Shown: positions 1 through 7,939 of the stretch, in pieces
Layout: every line of letters begins with the position of its first letter
How positions within the stretch are numbered: position 1 is the first letter of the stretch
NCBI GenBank assembly: GCA_004802705.1
Contig: SGPL01000853.1
Coordinates: 1 to 10,396, forward strand
Origin: Bondarzewia mesenterica
Lineage: Eukaryota > Basidiomycota > Agaricomycetes > Russulales > Bondarzewiaceae
DNA length: 10,396 bases
Reading direction: 5' to 3'
Position numbers and translations under genes: made by a program
Notes under the pieces: model-generated
What the model was told of the DNA's origin: nothing
Databases searched by the model: none
The model's input: the letters and a program-made list of their open reading frames with translations, nothing else

Positions 1-783
1 ATTTCCGTGCAGTTTTCAGAGATGACTGACCACAACATTGTTTTCTTATCTTCTATACACTGTATACCAACGTTTTAGAGCTCCAGGAGCTTTTTTGAAT
101 ATTTTGATGATTTTGGTGATTTTCTGGGACCTATATGCTCTGTCCGGACAAAAAATGGCCTCAGCGCGAACCTAGCGAAAAATCCGGACATAAAGAGCCC
201 AAAATCACGAAATTTCGGTCCGGACAAAAAATCCGAAAATCCGGAAATTTTCATCTAGGTTCCCCTCCTATTATCGGGGGTCCTACAACGGGCTGTTCAA
301 ATACTGTATTGTATCATCGCTGTTGTCAGTCTGCGGCTTCACTTGGGGAAAACTTGCAAGCCGCCTGCTCTTTGCCTCACTTCGATTCACTCAGCGTTTA
401 GAACTTTGTCAATAATCCAGCACCCGCACCTGCATAACGGCAAATCCCGTTGGCTATGTTAGCTTAACCAGCCTGACCGCAGCTCAGATAAGTCACTCAG
501 ACACAACCGAGTCCGAAACTGCAATAGCAAACAAATTAATTCAGCTTCACATACGTATATAAGTGAACCATGTCAATGAGGTTAGTGATACAGAAGAAGA
601 AAAGTGATGCAAATGGAATAGGTCTACGTGGTAGTATTATTGGAATAATTATTGCTATGTAATTGAAAACAATCTATCATCCGGTTGAAAGACGGATGGT
701 CAACTAGTCGGCAGATACTTAGGGAATCCTACGGACAGGTAAAGAAATTTCGCGCGATACGTGCATGACATGAACGGCGACCA
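1..783. other. Gene-free left flank, 3' of the ABC transporter
   Basis: No coding region is supported here. Bases 1-300 hold low-complexity and repeat-like sequence with the TCCGGA cluster described separately. Bases 300-530 look like unique intergenic DNA. Bases about 530-670 are AT-rich. The minus-strand ABC transporter stops at 784, so its 3' UTR and polyadenylation signals should lie within roughly 400-783. On the minus strand AATAAT-type hexamers occur around 636-655, about 130-150 nt past the stop, and are a weak candidate polyadenylation context. A 30-codon plus-strand frame at 570-662 follows a TATATAAG at 556-563, but only 6 nt separate them, so I do not call it a gene. Confidence 0.6.
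142..245. repeat. Cluster of TCCGGA palindromes, probable fragment of a dispersed repeat
   Basis: The palindromic hexamer TCCGGA starts at 143, 183, 219 and 240, four copies in 103 bases where about 0.03 would be expected by chance. Two of them sit in an identical 15-mer, GTCCGGACAAAAAAT, at 142-156 and 218-232. The third copy reads ATCCGGACATAAA, and a related TCCGAAAAT lies at 232-240. The text between copies is A-rich. Similar TCCGGAC/A-tract text looks to me like high-copy repeats of polypore-type genomes, but that is recollection without a search. Element type (solo LTR, MITE or other) and boundaries cannot be settled, because the left end may lie outside the window. Confidence 0.5.
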
Positions 784-2240
784 TTATCGTTTGGCAAACC
801 GAAGGAAACGGGAGGCGACTATGAGGAGCGGTCAGCGATGAAACGAGAAATGAAGGCGGATGCTACACACCAACAGTGGCCAAGAAGTTGAAAACTACGT
901 GCGAGATAAAGCGGGTAAGACAAGCGATGCAACGAAGATTAAGCACAGATTCTTACTGAAGTAACAGAAGAAGATCCATACGTCTCGCCAACGATTGTCG
1001 AAACGAATGTTCAGAGGCAGGAAGAATTCATCACCAACCTAGAGCTTATGAGGATCGACTATGAGACATGCAAATGTAACGAAAGCTCACGGCATATTGG
1101 CAATATTGACAGTTGGATGTATCGTTGGGATTGTTCAAATATCCGCCAAAGGCATTGACGAAGTCATTGGCCCAGTTGCCGCACGTTTGGCCTGAAGGAG
1201 GATTGAAGACGTTAAACTCCTCCGGCCTGCAGAAGATCTTGAGCCCACTACATAGGAAAGGAGCTCAATCACAACGGCAGTTTTCGAGCGAGAATGAACA
1301 TACTGAAGTTCCGTCGACAGCATCGCCGCCAGCATTCTCGTGAAAGGATCAAGTTGGTAGAGCCAATCTTTCCAGAATGGCAACATCGTAGGGTATGGTA
1401 TCGTGACACCGCAGAGATTACCCAGGACGACAGAGATGAATGGCGTCCAGAGCACGGAGATCTACGATCCACATCGTGTTCAGAAGATATATCATCTGGA
1501 TAATGTAAGACTGCACACCTGGATGCTTGGAGAAATAGAAGCTATGAACTGGCCCAGAGTGACAGCAAATAACTCTGTGAACAGAACAACCAAGAGCTGG
1601 AAGCCTGTCCCGTTCGTGCCGGCAGAGCCTTGTCCGAAGCCCATGGGGTAGACCTTCACAGTGTTTAGTACTGATGTTCTCTCATTCGTTTCGTGGGACG
1701 ACTTACCATGAGTACCCAATACAGGATGGCACAAAGAATTGAGTAGGGTATTTCTCCGAGCAGTTGTCCCACTGCGAAGACGTATGGTGAATAGATTTTG
1801 CTGGATGCCTCTAAATGTAGAATTGTATTAGCCTGGATAAATTCCGCACAGCACGATCCCGACGAACCTCTGATAAAAATTCCTGTGAAATACAGGGCGT
1901 CAACAACTTTGCACCAGAACTACAAACAAACACTTACTCCTGTTGTTGATGAAGACGGGCTCGAGCTGAGGAACGACCAGGCCAAGTAAGATACTCGTCC
2001 AGAATCTGAGATGTCATCAATACGAATTAATGTCGTTGAGCAACAAATGAACTTACATTCCGAAGACACGATACTGAAGATCTCGGAGGCTGTTCCCAAG
2101 TTGTAGGAAAGGCAAGGATACCAGTAAAGATACGGTGACGTGAGAGAACAGGCGTGTGAAGACATATTCGGGAGATCTCCAAAGCGCACGGCTGTTCCTC
2201 GCGACGACGACCTGCAACTGATAATAGAACGATGTAGCAT
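784..2240 (-). other. ABC transporter TMD2 and C terminus (exons 17-26)
   Basis: Exons: 17 at 2240-2057, 18 at 2005-1938, 19 at 1882-1868 (15 nt), 20 at 1810-1707, 21 at 1653-1519, 22 at 1461-1304, 23 at 1247-1091, 24 at 1038-957, 25 at 894-871 (24 nt) and 26 at 818-784. Junction phases agree throughout. Motifs typical of the family are [65 protein letters not shown] and the cysteine-containing loop NPPSGQTC...[10 protein letters not shown] before the last helix. The terminal intron (870-819) is required to restore the conserved [11 protein letters not shown] end; without it the frame stops at a TAG inside the intron. Intron 20 (1706-1654) ends in gaag, an acceptable acceptor preceded by a tactaaac branch. 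Confidence 0.93.
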
Positions 2241-5200
2241 CTAAGATTGGAGCGTGAGCGACGACATGAAAGTCTAAAGTGAACTTTCACCTACAAGAGG
2301 AATGAGCCTGTTTCTCGGCCTGCGGGCGTGCCAGCGCTTTCTCCTTGATGTCGATGATCTCAGCTCTAGCCCTCTGGCACTCAGGTGAATCCAACCAGAT
2401 ATCCTTCCAATCCTTGTCGCCGATCTTGGGCGTTGTACCAGCGCCAATAGCCTCCAACATGAACTCCGCAGGATTGACATTCCCAGGGCAAACAGCACCG
2501 TTCCGAGCGAAATAGCTCCGCATGACGTGCGAGTCCTCACCGATATCGCCGAAGTAAATTGTATTTCCGCCTCGGCCAAGGAGCAGCAACCGATCAAAGC
2601 TCTCGAAAAGGAGAGATGAAGGCTGGTGGATGGTACACAGGATCGCCTGTCCGCTGTCCGCCAATTTACGCAGGAAACGAACCAAATTCCAGGCGCTCTG
2701 AGCATCCAGACCAGAGGTCGGCTCATCCAGGAACAGGAGCAGTTCGGGCTTGCTAGCGAGCTCGACTCCGATCGTCAACCGCTTGCGGGCTTCGACTCCT
2801 AGACTGCGAACGACAGCATCTGCGAGGTCTTGCAACTCCAAAAGTTCGATCATGTCCTCGACATACGCGTCCTTCTCTGCCTCAGATATATGGGCGGGCT
2901 GCCGCAGATATGCCGAGAAACGCATGGCTTCTCTGACCGTAGCAGTTCCCTCATGAACATCCATCTGTTCAGCTATACGCTCATGAGTGAACCAGCGTAC
3001 AAGTGCATGCTAGTTGATAACCTACCATATGCAGTGCCACGAGCGAAATCACCGTCAAGCGGTCTACCGTCGACAAGGACATCGCCCGCAATCACACCGA
3101 TATTCTTCCTTTGCGCCAACACGTCGAGACATGTCGTTTTACCAGCACCTGACGCGCCCATGAGAGCGGTCAAGGTACCAGGTTTTACGTAGCCATAAAC
3201 ATCGTTGAGAAGCTGTCTCGTTCCGCCTGGGACTGGGACGTGGTAGTTTAACTTTTCCCAAGTAAACGCCTTGCGGTCCGAGAACGCATTACTAGATGAA
3301 ACGTGAGCGGTGCGAAACTACTGACGCAAAAAAACCCTCACGGATCTCTGACAGCCTTGGTATCTTCCATGGCCTGAGCCTTCTCTGCTCTTTCCAGTGC
3401 TGCCTTCTTGATTCTGCGCTCCTTGAGTTCAGCATTGAGCTGCTTTGTCTCGGCTGTCTCTTTGGCAAAGAAGTTGACGGCTCCACCTCCCGCGAATTGC
3501 TGTCGTCAAATAGAATCAGCTATTCGATCAAATAGGTAGATTCTCAACTGCACAACTTACAGGATAGATTTCAATTACGATCGTTTGGAAGATCCAGAAG
3601 AATATCAGGAAACCGAGCAGCACCACGAAATTGCGACGCCAGAGGTCCGCCACATTCAAGCCGTACCCTACTCGGAGGTAGTCTCTGCCAGGAACAAGCA
3701 CGCTGCCAGGAGCAGATCCAACTAGAGTGCATGCCTGATTTGGCCCAAGGACGTCACTGAACAACCGCACGTCAGGCGATAGCACCGATAAACGATCAAG
3801 TGACGCTTACGGGTACTTGGTCATGCCAGGACCATTGCGGGGGACCACGTAAGCTCCATCGCAAGTGAACTACGTGAGATCGACATCAAGATCTAGCTCA
3901 ATGAAATCAAAAGTCATGGCGTCGCACCGTAATTCTCATGAATTCATTTTCCATACAGGCCGCCCAAACTAGGAAAGCTCTGTCAAGGGCAAGTCCATCG
4001 GTACTAAAATGGTCTGCTTACCGTAGCTCAAAGGGTTGATGTAGAACTATTCAATCGAGGAAAAGGTCAGGACGCCCGGACATTGCAGGAAGTGGACAGT
4101 GTAGACACTCACGATCCAGAACAGCCACCGCTTCATTTGATCGACCGGGACCATGTACCCGACGTAAATGACCAAGTTGGGAAAAAAGAAGACCGCGATC
4201 CGTAGCGCCGTATTGAAATCGGTGCAGAACAGACCGACCGTACGGAAGAAGCCTTGCATGGTGAGGAATGACATGTAATTGATGAGATGGAACGTGAAGA
4301 AACCACCGGCGGACCGAGAGAGATGGGTCATAAAGTAAATGATGATATCATAAACGAGCATCCGGGACGCGGAGAAGGGTATGTCGGCGAGGGTATTGGC
4401 GATCTGAATGGCAGCGGGACGATAGAAGCCATAGCCCGTCTGTTCCGCCACGCTGAGTTAGATTCTATTCGGCTTGAAATATATCTAATACGAGACGAAC
4501 CTGTTTTTTCAAGATGGGACGGCCAAGCATTTGCATGGGAAGCTGCGGGAAGAAATCATTTAGCGACATGTTGAAAGAATGGGGTGACCTCGACGCACTT
4601 CCCCGAAGGTTTCGAAAGACGAGATTAGAATGGCAGTGAACAGAACTGAGCCACGCGTGAAAGCGCCGGCAGATGTAGGAGGTTGGTTGAAGAACGCGCC
4701 TCCGACAACGAAAGCCAACGCCTGCGATCACCAAGTAGAGCATCGTCAGTAACGCACATGGACAAAATGCGTCAGCGCATACCGTTGACAGAGTGTAGCT
4801 GGTTATGATCTGGAAACTATCCTGCAGTCGCATTTGGAACTGCCGCCTCGTCAGTGCTATGACTTGGTCGACGAGGCCCAGCGTAAACGGACTCTTCTTT
4901 GACACGCCTCGCTTCTTATCGTCGGCGACAGATGCGCGGAATGCCTCCTGATCCGTCTTTTCCACCTCCATGAACACCTTGTAATCCTGCAATGATATCG
5001 CTATGTCCTTCGCAGCTGACGACGACAAGTAAGCGACCTCGAGCGCCTCAGGAGTGCTTGGAACATCTGCTTCTGATCGGCCAGGAGCAAACTGACGCTC
5101 ATTGGGATCGGTGCAGCCTGTGAGGTAGTCGGGCGTGCTTTGGCGTGGAAGAGATTTGTAACCGAGGTCTTCGAACCAGGCGCGCGCTTCATTCGGAGGG

Positions 5201-6606
5201 CCGAAATAGACCTGGCGACCGTGATCCATGACCATGACCTTGTCAAACAACTCGTAGATGCCTTCACCAGCTTGATATCTGCACACGGGTTCTCAATTCA
5301 GGTCATAAATAAAGATGGAAAAGAAAGCCTACTCACAAGGTCACGAAAGTCGTCTGACCGAGGACATCCGTCATAACCCTGAGCGCCTTGACAAAATCCA
5401 GAGCGGTAGACGCGTCCAAACCGCGCGAAGAATTGTCCCAGCATTGTACGCGGGCACGCGTGGTCATCATCTCGCCGATACTGACACGCTTGCGTTCGCC
5501 TCCGGACACCCCACGAACAAACTCATCGCCGACAAGCGTTTTCTCCGTATGCGTGATGTTCAGCATCTTCAAAAGCGTGGACTTGACCGCATCGTTGAAC
5601 TCCTTGCGTGAAACCCCAGGCAGACGACCCTTGGGACCAGGCGTCTTGGTCGACAGCGCAAAATCGAACGTCTGTCCGACCGTTAGAGTGGATATGTGGA
5701 TGTCATCTGATGAAGAGAACGGTGTGAGAATCCGCGATACCAGAGAGCGTATTGTCATTACCTTCGGCGTTGTAAACGAGTTCACCAGAATAGTACTTGG
5801 CCATCTCCTCCGAGTTGATGCCCGCGTATCGGACATCACCATCGACACGGTAGTATTCTGAACGCTGGTTTGCGATGGCCTTGAGAAANGTGGTACATCC
5901 CGAGCCAGGCGTTCCCAAGACGAGACACATTTCGCCCGGTTTCAAGATGCCAGAGTTCCTGTGTCAAGCATGTTATTTTATGAACTTGAAGGGAATCCAA
6001 ATCACGCACCTGTGCAAGATCGGCCTCGTCGGAATATTCTGTCCTTTGGAAGGAACAATACTCTTGAAGACGTTTGACAGCATAAAAATGGGCGTGAGCC
6101 AGAACTGCCATGCCTCATCTAGATTGCGCGCGTTAGTCGTTTTCAAATTAGTATTATTTATATCGCACCTCCGAAGGTTCGAACATATAACTGTACAGAA
6201 TTAGTCATTGTGCAAAATGGCATATACTCCATGAGCATACCTTTGCGTTAGCGCCGCCTGGGACTTCTACCTGAAAATTTTCCCAGGTAATACCGACGTG
6301 CTTGTGCTTGATCCCAGCCTTCTCGTGAGCCTCATTCGAAGAAGAGAGGTACTCGCGCAAGTCGAAGGCCTCGCCCACGGGATAGATTTCACCTTTCTCG
6401 ATATCCTTCTTTTCACCACCGTCGGCGTAGCCGTGTGTATTGCGCCTACTTGGAGCCGATACCACCGTCCCCTGGGTCAACTGCCGGGAGAGAACATGGA
6501 AGGCCTCCTCAGCTTCCTGTATATCGACGTGATACCGTTCGTCGTTCGCGGAATAGTCAGTCTCCTCATCTCGCAGGGTGCGAGCGTCGACCGGAGTGTC
6601 ACTCAT
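784..6606 (-). CDS. PDR-type (ABCG) ABC multidrug efflux transporter, full length, 26 exons
   Basis: This is an ATP-driven exporter of the fungal pleiotropic drug resistance family (Pdr5/Cdr1 relatives), expected in the plasma membrane, where such pumps expel azoles, plant or fungal metabolites and other hydrophobic compounds. Joining 26 exons across GT-AG introns of 50-66 nt gives 1479 codons with no internal stop; phases agree at every junction. The order is NBD1-TMD1-NBD2-TMD2 and 1478 residues is normal for the family. The start at 6606-6604 is the only ATG in exon 1. The stop at 786-784 follows the FLRFAKR C terminus. Exons are listed in the sub-entries. N at 5889 falls in the third position of an ACN codon and does not alter the protein. 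The substrate cannot be inferred. The gene is divergent from the gene at 8250, with its promoter in 6607-8249. An orthologous yeast-style symbol is not justified. Confidence 0.97.
2457..3499 (-). other. ABC transporter linker and NBD2 (exons 14-16), catalytic Walker A and Walker B
   Basis: Exon 14 (3499-3342) encodes a charged, Lys/Glu-rich linker (about residues 808-840) that may form a short coiled coil. Exon 15 (3291-3026) carries [20 protein letters not shown] and then a canonical Walker [10 protein letters not shown] (889-897, Lys895). Exon 16 (2972-2295, the longest at 678 nt) carries the degenerate signature [12 protein letters not shown] (990-1001), Walker [14 protein letters not shown] (1010-1022, Glu1016) and the H-loop His1048 in TIHQPSS, ending with NPAEFML. 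Paired with the intact NBD1 signature, this forms the hydrolytic site; the NBD2 signature completes the degenerate one. Introns 14 and 15 are 3341-3292 and 3025-2973. Confidence 0.96.
3561..4845 (-). other. ABC transporter TMD1 (exons 6 end to 13)
   Basis: Exons: 6 (ends 4783), 7 at 4721-4599, 8 at 4542-4501, 9 at 4439-4113, 10 at 4046-4022 (25 nt), 11 at 3968-3928, 12 at 3869-3811 and 13 at 3756-3561. Together they give about six membrane helices between residues 500 and 791. Recognisable family motifs are [19 protein letters not shown] across the exon 8/9 junction, FYINPLSY in exon 10, CMENEFMRI in exon 11 and [10 protein letters not shown] across exons 12/13. The last helix follows [10 protein letters not shown]. 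Cysteines 697, 709 and 735 lie in the large extracellular loop before that helix. Intron 8 (4500-4440) uses the acceptor aacag rather than the nearer ctcag, which is too close to the ctaac branch site and gives the wrong phase. Confidence 0.94.
5083..5958 (-). other. ABC transporter NBD1 (exons 4, 5 and part of 6), degenerate Walker A, Walker B and H-loop
   Basis: Exon 4 is 5958-5762, exon 5 is 5706-5337 and exon 6 is 5278-4783. Walker A is GTPGSGCTT (residues 181-189) with Cys187 in the place of the catalytic lysine. The signature [10 protein letters not shown] (298-307) is intact. Walker B reads RVQCWDN (317-323), with Asn323 where Glu is usual, followed by RGLDAST. The H-loop position is Tyr356. 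These replacements are the known pattern of the non-catalytic site in fungal PDR pumps, so they do not indicate decay. Intron 4 (5761-5707, donor gtaatg) gives the expected junction YNAEDDIH and TLTVGQT. Intron 5 is 5336-5279. The NBD1 right boundary is approximate. Confidence 0.95.
6010..6606 (-). other. ABC transporter exons 1-3: N-terminal region (residues 1-165)
   Basis: Exon 1 is 6606-6241 (122 codons), exon 2 is 6190-6169 (22 nt) and exon 3 is 6118-6010. The first about 85 residues are acidic and polar, typical of the cytosolic, phosphorylatable N terminus of PDR pumps. The stretch [19 protein letters not shown] (about residues 97-115) begins the conserved pre-NBD1 region, and exon 3 carries a [10 protein letters not shown] segment that continues the family's N-terminal domain. 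Exon 2 encodes LYVRTFG. Introns 1-3 (6240-6191, 6168-6119, 6009-5959) are 50, 50 and 51 nt. The start context has G at -3. No in-frame ATG lies upstream before a stop; only a TTG codon extends the frame. Confidence 0.93.
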
Positions 6607-6747
6607 CCCAACCAACAATGACAGTGACGGGAGAGAATGATTTTGGGGCAAGAACTTCGGGACGCGGAGGACAAGTGCTTAGTGGATGTCTTCATGGATG
6701 CTCATATAGGACAACGCTTCGGAAGCGTGAGTCCTTTAGCATGGTAA

Positions 6748-6820
6748 TGAGTCAGTACTAGTCAGTGATGACAAAGCCAAGAGAGCCAAGAGTCAATCTT
6801 CGGTCGGCACTAGTACTGAC
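6748..6820. promoter_or_regulatory. AP-1/Gcn4-type site inside a perfect 12-bp inverted repeat
   Basis: TGAGTCA, the consensus bound by fungal bZIP factors of the Gcn4/AP-1 type, lies at 6748-6754. It overlaps the left arm of a perfect inverted repeat: GTCAGTACTAGT at 6751-6762 and ACTAGTACTGAC at 6809-6820, separated by 46 bases. A smaller inverted repeat, GCTGAG (6821-6826) with CTCAGC (6836-6841), follows directly. The cluster lies 142-235 bases upstream of the ABC transporter ATG, a typical distance for activator sites. Function is inferred from position and consensus only. Confidence 0.45.
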
Positions 6821-6897
6821 GCTGAGGTGTCAGCGCTCAGCAGCGATAGCAATTCCGCTCACATCTTCCGTCGTACAAAAATCATGAAAATAAACCT

Positions 6898-6905
6898 TCC
6901 GTGGA
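6898..6905. promoter_or_regulatory. Exact match to yeast PDRE (TCCGTGGA) upstream of the ABC transporter
   Basis: TCCGTGGA at 6898-6905 fits the Saccharomyces pleiotropic drug response element TCCGYGGA, bound by the Zn2Cys6 factors Pdr1/Pdr3. It lies 292 bases upstream of the transporter start. Chance occurrence of any PDRE word in this intergenic region is about 0.08, so the match is suggestive only. Pdr1/Pdr3 orthologues are not established in basidiomycetes, and another Zn2Cys6 factor would have to be invoked. Confidence 0.3.
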
Positions 6906-7195
6906 GTCCGGATCAAACCCCGCTGAGACGCGAGACGCAAAACCAGAGGTTTGCGCGATTCTTCCAGAACCACGATGCAAAGCCCGAATCTCATATCTGA
7001 TCTGAAGAATTCAAACGACGCCGATTTTGGACTCCGCGTTCTCAGCTGGATTCACTTACTTCACAGACTCACCATCTCGGCAGAAGTCTGGAAGGAAACT
7101 TTCGTGTTTCAAAACTCGCAAATCGTGAACAAGAGACATACGCGGATTAATAAAGCAGGAAAGCAACAAGGATGGGAGATGAGAACTTGGTCCTG

Positions 7196-7227
7196 ATTGG
7201 TCGGCGGTGACACAACCCTTATAAAAA
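7196..7227 (+). promoter_or_regulatory. CCAAT box (reverse) plus TATAAAAA: possible core promoter with no recognised gene
   Basis: ATTGG (7196-7200, a reversed CCAAT box) is followed 19 bases later by TATAAAAA (7220-7227) on the plus strand. That arrangement would place transcription starts near 7250-7260. The first downstream ATG is at 7360 and opens a 33-codon frame to 7461 encoding a very basic peptide (11 of 33 residues Lys, Arg or His) that I do not recognise. The pair could be chance, the distal promoter of the gene at 8250, or the promoter of a small or non-coding transcript. Confidence 0.3.
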
Positions 7228-7802
7228 CAGGGGCGGCGTAGGCGTTAAGATAGAATCGAACTTTCCTCCGGGTAAGGAATTGATACATCCACATATCCAC
7301 ATTGGCAGGCGAGACTCCGGTCAGCGATATTGCACGATAGCGCTTGTAAAGTACTCTCAATGCAAATTCTCCGAAAGCAGTATCGAAAGAGCGCTCAAAT
7401 CAGTCATCGGCGGTTCCGATGGAGCAAATTCGACATTTCTACTTATAAATCTGACAAGTAGTCGTCGGTGCATGCTGGTTGCACTTCCGCAGCGATCGTT
7501 TGAATGTGAAGAGGGATGAAGGGTCTGTCTGCTTGCCGGAGATGCGTGTACGGTAGTCTCCCGGTGGCATAGTAGCCAACGGTCGTCGTGCCTCAGGGTC
7601 CTCTTGTCTGACCGCGTATGTAAGGAGTTGAGCAGCACAGCTGCCAGAAACATCAGACATAGCTTCCTTTGCGAGATATATGAGTGTCAGGCGATGCGAA
7701 ACAAGATGAAGAACAATGCGACTGTATTGCCAAGGCATGGAACATAGTCCACTGGATAATAGGCGGAGGGGGTTTGAGACGGATTTTGTCCCAAAAACGG
7801 AC

Positions 7803-7828
7803 CTGTCACGACATGTGGCATGTGACAG
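7803..7828. repeat. Short inverted repeat CTGTCAC / GTGACAG
   Basis: CTGTCAC (7803-7809) and GTGACAG (7822-7828) are perfect inverted copies separated by 12 bases, and the spacer contains the palindrome ACATGT. The site could form a small hairpin or bind a dimeric factor. It lies about 420 bases upstream of the DUF6534 gene. No function is assigned. Confidence 0.35.
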
Positions 7829-7939
7829 TCATGGGATCCCGAGGCGAAGGAGCCACGTTGTTGGATGGTCAGTACGTTGTGGATGATCTACACTAAGATC
7901 GACCTGGGATCGACTTTGAACTGATAGCTGATAGTCTTA

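Noticed and set aside
570..662. 30-codon plus-strand frame (MSMRLVIQ...) behind TATATAAG
   Set aside because: The TATA-like word is only 6 nt from the ATG, the frame is short and AT-rich, and it lies antisense to the probable 3' UTR of the transporter.
861..870. Premature stop (GTG TAG) after FLATVGV in the transporter
   Set aside because: The stop lies inside intron 870-819; splicing restores the conserved [11 protein letters not shown] terminus.
2750..3192. Plus-strand open frames of 68-120 codons opposite NBD2
   Set aside because: They are antisense shadows of the strongly conserved exons 15 and 16 and show no recognisable protein features.
5703..5775. Apparent frameshift in NBD1 between YNAE and DDIHIST
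   Set aside because: A 55-nt GT-AG intron (5761-5707) restores the expected family sequence exactly.
5388..5861. 157-codon plus-strand open frame
   Set aside because: It lies opposite exons 4-5 of the transporter, including the NBD1 signature; codon bias of the real strand explains it.
5880..5900. Possible one-base deletion at the N in Walker A
   Set aside because: Careful reading gives ACC ACN TTT CTC on the minus strand, in frame with no missing base.
5083..5958. Loss of Walker A lysine, Walker B glutamate and H-loop histidine in NBD1 as a sign of decay
   Set aside because: Cys, Asn and Tyr at these positions are the standard state of the non-catalytic site in fungal PDR transporters.
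6951..7196. 81-codon plus-strand frame in the intergenic region
   Set aside because: No motif, no splice extension and no homologous family recognised; the length is within chance for this composition.
7357..7738. Overlapping minus-strand frames of 98 and 99 codons
   Set aside because: Two overlapping frames of similar length without recognisable features are likely chance; they could be revisited if minus-strand transcripts are found.
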